In this document: piece after piece, positions 1 through 6,081 of the stretch
How positions within the stretch are numbered: position 1 is the stretch's first letter
How the letters are laid out: each line of letters begins with the position of its first letter
Source of the DNA: Collinsella sp.
GTDB lineage: Bacteria > Actinomycetota > Coriobacteriia > Coriobacteriales > Coriobacteriaceae
Direction of reading: 5' to 3'
DNA length: 11,002 nucleotides
Assembly (NCBI GenBank): GCA_019413955.1
Contig: DXMX01000037.1
Coordinates: 1-11,002, forward strand
The notes under the pieces: model-generated
The model's input: the letters and a program-made list of their open reading frames with translations, nothing else
Told to the model about the DNA's origin: nothing
Database searches by the model: none
Made by a program: the position numbers and the translations under genes

Positions 1-31
1 AGGGGCGCTGTCTATGCACAGCGCCCCTTTT
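1..31 (+). terminator. Terminator-like hairpin just upstream of thiM, possible riboswitch expression platform
   Basis: Bases 1-11 pair perfectly with 18-28, giving an 11-bp GC-rich stem with a 6-base loop, and the 3' arm runs into a short T tract (28-31). This has the form of an intrinsic terminator. It ends only 23 bases before the thiM start and 8 bases before its ribosome binding site, so no promoter fits between them. Thiamine operons in bacteria are commonly controlled by TPP riboswitches whose terminator sits in exactly this place. The aptamer would lie outside the window, so this role is inference. It could instead simply end an upstream gene of the same operon, with readthrough. Confidence 0.7.
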
Positions 32-53
32 CTATGCCAAGGAGGCATGTGCA

Positions 54-893
54 GTGATTGATTCGGAACAGCTTAAGCAACATATGGTCAAGGCCGTGGA
101 GGAGATTCGCGCCACCAATCCGATGGCCGGCTCCATCACCAACACGGTGACGATCGATTTTGTCGCCAACGCGCAGCTCGCCGTGGGCGGTTCGGCCGCC
201 ATGGTCTATCTGCCCGACGAGGGCGAGGCTCTCGTTGCCGGCGGCGGCGCCATCTATCTCAACATGGGCACGCTCTTCCCCATCTACGAGCAGACGATTC
301 CCCGCGCGGCCAAGGCGGCACACGACGCCGGCAAGCCCTGGGTGCTCGATCCGGTGGGCCTGGGCATCGGTAGCCTGCGCACCCAGTTGGTAAACGAGCT
401 CAAACAGTACAAGCCCGCCATCGTGCGCGGCAACGCCTCCGAGATCATCGCGCTCGCCGGCCTGTGGGGTCTTGAGGGCGAGGCGGCCGATCTGAGCCGC
501 GTACGCGGTGTCGATACCACCGATACCGTCGATGCCGCCCGCGATGCCGCTGTGGCGCTTGCCCGCTACACCGGCGGCGCCGTGGTGGTCTCGGGCGAAG
601 TCGACCTGATTACCGATGGCACGACCGTGGCTAAGTCCCACGGCGGCAGCCCGCTCATGTCCAAGATCACCGGCTGCGGCTGCTCGCAGGGCGGCGTGCT
701 GGCCGTGTACGCCTGCGCCGCCGACCCGTTTACGGCAGCCGTCTGCGGTACCGCCGTCTACAACGTGGCCGGCACGCGTGCTGCCGCCGTCGCCGATGCC
801 CCAGCGAGCTTTAAGGTCGCCTTTATCGACGAGCTCTACCGCGCAACCGCCCAGGACATTGCCGATAACCGACTCGAGCTCGAGGAGGCATAG
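54..893 (+). CDS. thiM: Hydroxyethylthiazole kinase ThiM
   Basis: This 279-residue protein should phosphorylate 4-methyl-5-(2-hydroxyethyl)thiazole with ATP in the cytoplasm, the salvage route to the thiazole half of thiamine. It follows the ThiM ribokinase-like fold. An N-terminal 'SITNTVTIDFVANAQLAVG' stretch (residues 27-45) matches the family's ITN..T.N..AN segment. It is followed by VLDPVG (97-102), RGNASE (125-130) and the ATP-site and catalytic loop ITGCGC (205-210), whose last Cys matches the usual GTGC cysteine. The family usually reads TGTGC, so TGCGC is a mild variant. The start is GTG, chosen because AAGGAGG at 39-45 is well spaced before it. The gene is first in a tight operon, with 3 bases between its stop codon and the next start. 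Length is normal for the family. The assignment is firm. Confidence 0.95.
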   Translation: MIDSEQLKQHMVKAVEEIRATNPMAGSITNTVTIDFVANAQLAVGGSAAMVYLPDEGEALVAGGGAIYLNMGTLFPIYEQTIPRAAKAAHDAGKPWVLDPVGLGIGSLRTQLVNELKQYKPAIVRGNASEIIALAGLWGLEGEAADLSRVRGVDTTDTVDAARDAAVALARYTGGAVVVSGEVDLITDGTTVAKSHGGSPLMSKITGCGCSQGGVLAVYACAADPFTAAVCGTAVYNVAGTRAAAVADAPASFKVAFIDELYRATAQDIADNRLELEEA

Positions 894-896
894 GCC

Positions 897-1238
897 ATGT
901 CCGAGCCTGCAACCAATACCGGTATGAACACGCTCGTCGCCGTGGCCATCGCCCCGTGCGGCACCGGCGATGAGCTATCCGCCGAGGTCGCCGAGGTCGT
1001 GCGTGTTATTCGCGAGAGCGGCCTTCCCAACCGCACCACCTCGATGTTCACCGAAATCGAGGGCGACTGGGACGAGGTCATGCAGGTCGTGCGCGACGCA
1101 ACCTTTGTGTTGGCGAGCAAGGGCATCCGCACCGAAGTCGTGCTCAAAGCCGATATTCGGCCCGGATTTACCGACACCATGACCGGCAAGCTCGAGCGCA
1201 TGGAAGCGCAGATCAAAAAGCAGGAGGAAGCACGATGA
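897..1238 (+). CDS. MTH1187/YkoF-type thiamine-binding protein
   Basis: This 113-residue protein belongs to the small COG0011 thiamine-binding family (MTH1187-like). These are ferredoxin-like-fold proteins that bind thiamine-type ligands and are related to the repeats of Bacillus YkoF. Family hallmarks are the N-terminal strand VAVAIAPCGTG (14-24), FTEIEGDWDEVMQVV (51-65) and the C-terminal ADIRPG/GKLERME segment (85-103). The family core would begin near residue 10, but GAGGAGG at 882-888 supports the ATG at 897, leaving a 9-residue non-conserved extension. The gene sits between thiM and thiE and overlaps thiE by four bases (ATGA), so the three are translationally coupled. The placement suggests ligand buffering or delivery of a thiamine precursor, but no catalytic role is evident. 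The precise function is unknown even in characterised relatives. Confidence 0.85.
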   Translation: MSEPATNTGMNTLVAVAIAPCGTGDELSAEVAEVVRVIRESGLPNRTTSMFTEIEGDWDEVMQVVRDATFVLASKGIRTEVVLKADIRPGFTDTMTGKLERMEAQIKKQEEAR

Positions 1239-1930
1239 GCATCCGCGACAACCTTGATATCTCGGCCTATCTGGTACTCGGCCCCGAAAACACGCTCGGG
1301 CGCCCCGTGGGCGATGTGGTGGCCCAGGCGCTCGACGCCGGCTTTACCTGCATCCAGGTGCGCTCCAAGGTGGCAAGTGCCCGCGAGATCATTGCACTGA
1401 CCGGCGACGCCGCGCAGGCAATCGCACAGGCTGGCAAGACCGGTCAGGTCGCCCTGTTAATCGACGACCGTCTGGACTGTGTACTCGCCGCGCGCGAGCA
1501 GGGCATTGCCGTCGACGGCGTGCACGTAGGCCAGAGCGACATTCCCGTCGAGGTCTGCCGCAAGCTGCTGGGCCCCGATGCCATTGTGGGCCTTTCGGCC
1601 CGTTGCGAGGAGATGCTCGAGTACGTCAAGACCGCCGACATGAGCCTGGTCGACTACCTGGGCATCGGCCCGCTCCACGAGACCGAGACCAAGCGCGACT
1701 GCGGACGCGCGGCCGACGGCTCTATCATCACCAAGAGCTTTGAGGACCTGGCCGCACTCCACGCGGCAAGCCCCGTGCCCATCGTGGTGGGCGGCGGCGT
1801 CAAGACGGCCGACCTGCCGCAGCTCAAGGCCACCGGCGTCGACGGCTTCTTTGTGGTGAGTGCCGTCTGCAGCGCCGATGACCCCTACGCCGCGGCCAAG
1901 GAGCTCGTCGACACTTGGCAGCAGGCATAG
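1235..1930 (+). CDS. thiE: Thiamine-phosphate synthase ThiE
   Basis: This 231-residue TIM-barrel enzyme should join HMP pyrophosphate and thiazole phosphate to give thiamine phosphate. Ordered motifs are QVRSK (41-45, usually Q-L/V-R-x-K), IDDR (76-79), DGVHVGQSD (94-102), GPDAIVGLSA (113-122), GIGP (143-146) followed by TETK (150-153), VGGGV (185-189) and the phosphate-binding VVSAV near the C-terminus (207-211). The family usually has an Asn just before the DR pair and GxSxH rather than GLSAR, so some active-site edges are divergent. All main landmarks are present, though, and the length is normal. The ATG overlaps the stop of the preceding gene, and AGGAGGAAG just upstream is the ribosome binding site. 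No thiD is seen next to it, so HMP-PP must come from a gene elsewhere, possibly upstream of the window. Confidence 0.92.
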   Translation: MSIRDNLDISAYLVLGPENTLGRPVGDVVAQALDAGFTCIQVRSKVASAREIIALTGDAAQAIAQAGKTGQVALLIDDRLDCVLAAREQGIAVDGVHVGQSDIPVEVCRKLLGPDAIVGLSARCEEMLEYVKTADMSLVDYLGIGPLHETETKRDCGRAADGSIITKSFEDLAALHAASPVPIVVGGGVKTADLPQLKATGVDGFFVVSAVCSADDPYAAAKELVDTWQQA

Positions 1931-1974
1931 GCATAAGCCGAGCAACTGATCCGCAGCCTCACATCTTCAGCAAT

Positions 1975-2020
1975 GGAAAGCACATCCCAGTTTGGACCTC
2001 CATTCCGGGATGCGCTTTCC
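1975..2020. repeat. Imperfect inverted repeat between convergent thiE and patatin genes
   Basis: Bases 1975-1988 pair with 2007-2020 over 14 positions with one A-C mismatch, leaving an 18-base loop. The repeat lies 45 bases after the thiE stop and 23 bases beyond the patatin stop on the other strand, where a shared bidirectional terminator would be expected. There is no T tract on either side, so it is not a canonical intrinsic terminator. It may act by structure alone. Confidence 0.55.
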
Positions 2021-2042
2021 GCCGAGATGGCGGCAGCGGCCT

Positions 2043-2912
2043 CTACCCTGCCAGATATGCCTCCAGTGCCGGCAAGGTCGCCTCCGCATCGCGGCGACCA
2101 ATCTGGTAGATGCGTTCAAGTTCATCGGGCTCGCGACACAGCGACGGCACCTTCACCGATTCGCTCGGCCGCACCACAAAGATCTCGCCGGCAGCCTCGC
2201 GACGTGCCAGGTCATCGAGCGTGGTATTGTAGACCTCATGCCGATGCTCAAGCGCTGCGACAAACTCCGGATAGTGACGGAACACGCGTCGCAGCATGGG
2301 CATCACGCTGTTGGGCTGCTTCACAAAGCCCGCTGGCTGCGTGAGTACCACGATATTGCGGTCATACCCCTGCGCAAACAGCCATGCACTGGGAATAGAA
2401 TCAGCCACGCCACCATCCAGATACTTATGCCCGTCAATAGCAACGGGACGCGTCGCCACGGGAATCGCCGACGATGCCCGGATCCACTCGATATCCCGCT
2501 CGTCGCCATAGGGCAGGTCATGGTAGACGGCCTTGCCCGTCTCGATATCGGTACACACGCACGTAAATCGCATGGGGCAGGCGCGATACGCCTCCAAGTC
2601 AATGGGATCGCGCTCGATAGGCACCTCGTGATAGGCAAAATCGGCATTGAACATATCGCCGGTCCGCAGCCAGCTTGCTACACCCGCATAGCGCTTATCG
2701 GCACAATAAGCCTTGTTATAGCGAATGGCACGGCCGATCTGGCGCGATTTAAAATTGTAGCCAAACGCCGCGCCCGCCGAGACACCCACCATATGGTCGC
2801 AGGTCAAACCGTGCTCCATCCAAACGTCGAGCACGCCCGCCGTATACATACCGCGGTAGCCGCCTCCCTCGAGTGCCAGCCCCACCGTGCGCGTCATAGT
2901 TGGCTGTGCCAT
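2043..2912 (-). CDS. Patatin-like phospholipase (YjjU/RssA type)
   Basis: This 289-residue protein is a predicted serine acyl hydrolase of the patatin fold. The oxyanion-hole loop EGGGYRG is at residues 15-21, the nucleophile elbow GVSAG at 43-47 (Ser45), and the catalytic Asp lies in LDGG at 165-168 (Asp166), so the Ser-Asp dyad is complete. There is no signal peptide or obvious membrane segment, so it should act on lipids from the cytoplasm. The C-terminal portion (about 200-289), rich in charged helices, resembles the tail of bacterial YjjU-like patatins. The start is the ATG at 2912, preceded by GGAG at a reasonable distance on the minus strand. It is transcribed alone, convergent with thiE and divergent from the GGDEF-EAL gene. 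Substrate cannot be told from the sequence. Confidence 0.9.
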   Translation of the reverse strand: MAQPTMTRTVGLALEGGGYRGMYTAGVLDVWMEHGLTCDHMVGVSAGAAFGYNFKSRQIGRAIRYNKAYCADKRYAGVASWLRTGDMFNADFAYHEVPIERDPIDLEAYRACPMRFTCVCTDIETGKAVYHDLPYGDERDIEWIRASSAIPVATRPVAIDGHKYLDGGVADSIPSAWLFAQGYDRNIVVLTQPAGFVKQPNSVMPMLRRVFRHYPEFVAALEHRHEVYNTTLDDLARREAAGEIFVVRPSESVKVPSLCREPDELERIYQIGRRDAEATLPALEAYLAG

Positions 2913-2948
2913 GCGACCATCTCCGTCCCCGCAAATTTAAACGGAACA

Positions 2949-2954
2949 AGTATA
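2949..2954 (-). promoter_or_regulatory. Possible -10 element of the patatin gene
   Basis: On the minus strand these bases read TATACT, about 37 bases before the patatin start codon. No good TTGACA-like -35 lies at 16-18 bases, so the assignment rests on the -10 hexamer and position only. Confidence 0.3.
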
Positions 2955-3053
2955 CCCATCAACATATACCGCCCCAGTCGCATTTTTATCGAACATCGCA
3001 TCATCGCGCTGCCGTTTGTCGAATAATAGCCACCCACAGCATGTGCACCCCTA

Positions 3054-3059
3054 TATAAT
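3054..3059 (+). promoter_or_regulatory. Possible -10 element for the GGDEF-EAL gene
   Basis: A perfect TATAAT hexamer lies about 180 bases before the start codon. A second hexamer, TATACT, lies at 3074-3079. Neither has a recognisable -35 at standard spacing, so which one is used is uncertain. Confidence 0.35.
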
Positions 3060-3236
3060 TTTGCACTGTTGTTTATACTACTCAGCAGTTATCAACAGCG
3101 AACATTAGCCGGCAAAGTAACCCAACAACGCAGCAAGGCGGGGGCCTGGATACACGCAAAACGCTGAGCAACGATGCATGTACACAACGGGCTCGCCCGA
3201 CGCAATCCGCTCCGACTTCAGAAAGCCGCTTAGAAC

Positions 3237-5954
3237 ATGGATACTGTCAGCAATTACACCGAAACGCTCGAAAAGACCGTCCGTGACCTTCTCGAGCGTC
3301 AGGAGGATCTGATCAGGACCGCCTTTACCGACCAGCTTACCGGGCTTGGCAACCGTGGCGGCTTTGCCCGTTCCCTCGAGGAGCTCTGGGAGCAGGACAC
3401 CCCCGTTACCATGGCGTTCATCGATATCGACAATCTCAAGCACTGCAACGACGTCTTTGGGCATGACGAGGGCAACCGCTATATCTTGCAGGTAAGCCTC
3501 TATCTCAAACTGTATATGAAAGTGGACGAGGCGGCGTTTCGCATAGGCGGCGACGAGTTTGCCATCCTATCTACGATTGCGACCGAGGACGACCTCGCCG
3601 AACGTCTGGAACACTGCCGAACGATCCTGCTCAAAAACAACGATTCCGAGATGCCCCACTCGTTTAGCTACGGAGTGGCACACGCCGACCCCGCCCTGGG
3701 CGAAGCCTCCAATCGCATGACACTCGATGCCGACCATCGCATGTACGACTACAAGCTACGTCATGCCATGCACCTCGATCGGCGCAATATTACGCAAGTC
3801 CACGCCGACGACTTCGAAATAAGCGATCGTATTTTCGACGCTTTTTCGATGCTCAACGAGGGCCGTTATTTCTTTATCGAGAACTTGGACAAGGACCGCA
3901 CCCTTTGGTCGCAAGGTGCCTTGCGCGATCTCGGTCTTCCTTCGGAGCACATAGACAGCTGCCGCGATTTCTGGAAGACGCGCGTCCATCCCGATGACCT
4001 CGAGGCCTACGCCAACGACATCAACCAGATCTTTAACGGCTCCAAACACCGCCGCGTCATGCAGTACCGCATGCGCAATGCCGCGGGTGACTACGTTCTC
4101 TGCCGTGCTCGCGGGTTTCGCATCGACGGCGACGGAAATGTCCCCTCGCTCTATGTCGGCGAACTCGTCAACCACTCGCTTGCCGAAACCGTCGACGCCG
4201 CCACAGGCCTCGGAACGCAGCGCATGCTGGTCAACGCTATCGATGCCTGCCGTCGCGACTGCTGCGAGACGGGGCTTATAGCGGTGCGCATTCGTGGCAC
4301 GGCGAATCTCAACGAGCTCTACGGGGCCGAGGCTGTCGACAACATGCTTGCCGAATACGCAGGCCGCATGCTGTCGATCACCCGCGGCAGAAGCCGGGTC
4401 TTCCGTTCACGAAGCGTCCAGTTCGTCGTGCTCAGCAACGATTTGGACCATGAGGCATTCGAGCAACTGACCCGCCACCTTAAAGAGGCTGTTTTCGCTC
4501 CTGTTCAAATCGCGGGCGACACCATTACTCCCGTCTGCCTTGTCGTCCCGGCCTTTTACGAGCAGTTAACCCATCAAGCGACCGCCGTTTTAGGCGAACT
4601 CGACCGTCGCCTTCGCACGGCCGGCGGGCTTGTTCCCAACGACAGCCTCCCCATACCCGAGGCGGAGCGCAAAAGCGCCATCGCCGAACGTATCGACTCG
4701 CTCACGGGCCTCTATCGACCCAGCGAGTTTATGCGGCGCGCCAACGCATTTCTCGAGGCAAGGCGCGACGACACCTGGTGCATCGCCACCGTCGACATGG
4801 GTCACATGCGCCTGTTTAATGAATGGCACGGCCAGGCCGAGGGCGACCGCGTACTCGCCGATGTGGGCACGGTCCTCAAGGACATCGAGAATGCCGATAT
4901 GGGCGTCGCAGGGTACTGGGGCCAAGATGACTTTTGCGTACTCATCCCCTTTAAGCACATCACCGTCCATCAAATCTACAACCGCGTTCGCGAGGCAGTA
5001 GCCAGGCATGATGACGGCGTAGGTTTTTGGCCGTCCATGGGCATTTACCCCATCGACTCCAATGAGGAGATCACCATCGATGCGCAGGCAAAGGCCATGT
5101 TTACCAATCGACGCGCCAAAAACGACTTCAAGGAGCGCATTGCTATTTTCCGCCCCGAAGAATATGAACACGAGATTGCGTTCCACCGCACGCTGACCGA
5201 GTTCCAGTACGCGCTCTCAAATGGCCGCATCACGTACTACCTGCAGCCCCAGGTCGATATGGAAACCGGCGAGATCATTGGCGCCGAGGCACTTACGCGC
5301 TGGATTGACAAGGACGGCTCTCTCATTTCGCCCGCAACGTTTATTCCCGCACTCGAGGAAAGCGGCTTTGTGGTGACGCTCGACAAGTACATTTGGCAGG
5401 GTGTCGCCATATGGCTTCGCGAGTGTCTCGATCGCGGTCTTCGCGTGGTTCCGGTCTCGCTTAATGTGTCGCGCGTGGATATCCTTGCCTGCGACGTTGC
5501 CGAGCATATGGGATCGCTCGCCGCCCAATACAACCTGCCGCCCGAGCTCATGCGTATCGAGATCACCGAGACGGCTTATACGGGAGAGTCCGAAGCCGTG
5601 GACAAACTGACAGCCGACTTGCACACCCGCGGCTTCTCGACCTATATGGACGATTTTGGCACCGGTCAGTCCACGCTCGCGATGCTCAAGAACGTCAACG
5701 TCGACGTCATCAAGCTCGACCGCACCTTTGTGCCCACCGACCGCGATCAAGGCCGCAGCGCGCAGATCGTGTCATCGATGCTCGAGATGGCGCAGTCGCT
5801 CCATCTGCCCATTGTAATCGAAGGCGTCGAGACAGATGAGCAGGCGAACATGCTACGCCACATGGGTGCCCGCTACGCTCAGGGCTTCCTCTACTACCGC
5901 CCCATGCCGGCGAAGGATTTTGAGGCATTACTCGATGGCGGCAATAACAACTGA
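3237..5954 (+). CDS. Multi-domain cyclic-dinucleotide enzyme: GGDEF-PAS-GGDEF-like-GGDEF-like-EAL
   Basis: A 905-residue soluble signalling protein with no membrane segments. In order: a short helical/coiled N-terminus (1-27); a GGDEF domain (about 30-182) with LTGLGNR (34-40), DID (63-65), FGHDEGN (74-80) and an intact GGDEF (104-108); a PAS_3-type sensor (about 196-318; HPDD at 251-254); a degenerate GGDEF (about 320-465) with RSVQF at the signature position (392-396); a third GGDEF-like domain (about 485-640) with GQDDF (562-566); and an EAL domain (about 650-900). The EAL domain keeps EAL (684-686), Asn743, Glu775, Asp805/806, Lys826, Glu862 and Gln882, so phosphodiesterase activity is likely. 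The first GGDEF lacks an RxxD inhibition site and has Asn80 where guanine-contacting Asp is normal. An in-frame stop at 3231 sets the earliest start. No ribosome binding site is visible there. A paralogue follows directly. Confidence 0.9.
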   Translation: MDTVSNYTETLEKTVRDLLERQEDLIRTAFTDQLTGLGNRGGFARSLEELWEQDTPVTMAFIDIDNLKHCNDVFGHDEGNRYILQVSLYLKLYMKVDEAAFRIGGDEFAILSTIATEDDLAERLEHCRTILLKNNDSEMPHSFSYGVAHADPALGEASNRMTLDADHRMYDYKLRHAMHLDRRNITQVHADDFEISDRIFDAFSMLNEGRYFFIENLDKDRTLWSQGALRDLGLPSEHIDSCRDFWKTRVHPDDLEAYANDINQIFNGSKHRRVMQYRMRNAAGDYVLCRARGFRIDGDGNVPSLYVGELVNHSLAETVDAATGLGTQRMLVNAIDACRRDCCETGLIAVRIRGTANLNELYGAEAVDNMLAEYAGRMLSITRGRSRVFRSRSVQFVVLSNDLDHEAFEQLTRHLKEAVFAPVQIAGDTITPVCLVVPAFYEQLTHQATAVLGELDRRLRTAGGLVPNDSLPIPEAERKSAIAERIDSLTGLYRPSEFMRRANAFLEARRDDTWCIATVDMGHMRLFNEWHGQAEGDRVLADVGTVLKDIENADMGVAGYWGQDDFCVLIPFKHITVHQIYNRVREAVARHDDGVGFWPSMGIYPIDSNEEITIDAQAKAMFTNRRAKNDFKERIAIFRPEEYEHEIAFHRTLTEFQYALSNGRITYYLQPQVDMETGEIIGAEALTRWIDKDGSLISPATFIPALEESGFVVTLDKYIWQGVAIWLRECLDRGLRVVPVSLNVSRVDILACDVAEHMGSLAAQYNLPPELMRIEITETAYTGESEAVDKLTADLHTRGFSTYMDDFGTGQSTLAMLKNVNVDVIKLDRTFVPTDRDQGRSAQIVSSMLEMAQSLHLPIVIEGVETDEQANMLRHMGARYAQGFLYYRPMPAKDFEALLDGGNNN

Positions 5955-5966
5955 TACGCTCGCGCG

Positions 5967-5995
5967 CAAAACGCCACCGCCGAAGGGGGCATTTG
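5967..5995 (+). terminator. Probable imperfect terminator of the GGDEF-EAL gene
   Basis: Starting 12 bases past the stop codon, GCCACC (5973-5978) pairs with GGGGGC (5985-5990) with one mismatch around a 6-base loop. A-rich and T-rich flanks extend the stem (AAA with TTT), and ATTTGTCT follows. The form is a weak intrinsic terminator. Confidence 0.4.
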
Positions 5996-6012
5996 TCTCC
6001 ATTAGCTAACTT

Positions 6013-6043
6013 ATATCCCCAGTTCAAACCGAATTGGGGATAT
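6013..6043. repeat. 13-bp hairpin/dyad upstream of the second GGDEF gene
   Basis: ATATCCCCA (6013-6021) is the exact reverse complement of 6035-6043, and the next four positions also pair (one G-T wobble), giving a 13-bp stem around a 5-base loop (6026-6030). It lies 38 bases before the ATG, and its right arm overlaps a -10-like TATGAT (6041-6046). There is no T tract on either strand. It fits an operator or a structured leader better than a terminator. Confidence 0.6.
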
Positions 6044-6065
6044 GATACAAACCGTTGTTCCGCCC

Positions 6066-6072
6066 AAGGAGG
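6066..6072 (+). promoter_or_regulatory. Ribosome binding site fixing the start of the second GGDEF gene
   Basis: A perfect AAGGAGG ends 9 bases before the ATG at 6082. An alternative in-frame TTG at 6055 lies upstream of this site and has none of its own, so the shorter protein is preferred. Confidence 0.85.
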
Positions 6073-6081
6073 TTATCCATC

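Larger units (their letters stand above)
2913..3236. other. Divergent intergenic region between patatin and GGDEF-EAL genes
   Basis: These 324 bases contain no convincing gene. The part nearest the patatin gene is relatively AT-rich and holds -10-like hexamers in both directions. The half nearer the GGDEF-EAL gene would be a leader of about 170 bases if transcription starts after the TATAAT at 3054-3059. In that leader CTCAGC (3081-3086) can pair with GCTGAG (3163-3168), and AGGC/GCCT (3136-3139 with 3144-3147) can form a small hairpin, but no known riboswitch consensus is recognised. A 19-codon reading frame (3174-3233) ends three bases before the next gene and has no ribosome binding site. 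Confidence 0.7.

Noticed and set aside
1992..3026. Plus-strand open frame of 344 codons opposite the patatin gene
   Set aside because: The minus strand carries the complete patatin catalytic motifs and a ribosome site; the plus-strand frame is a shadow.
3087..3170. Possible c-di-GMP riboswitch in the leader of the GGDEF-EAL gene
   Set aside because: A few stretches faintly recall the GEMM consensus, but the GNRA tetraloop, its receptor and the second helix could not be found. A covariance-model search would settle it.
6055..6081. TTG start extending the second GGDEF protein by 9 residues
   Set aside because: The extension would translate through the AAGGAGG at 6066-6072, which is perfectly placed for the ATG at 6082.
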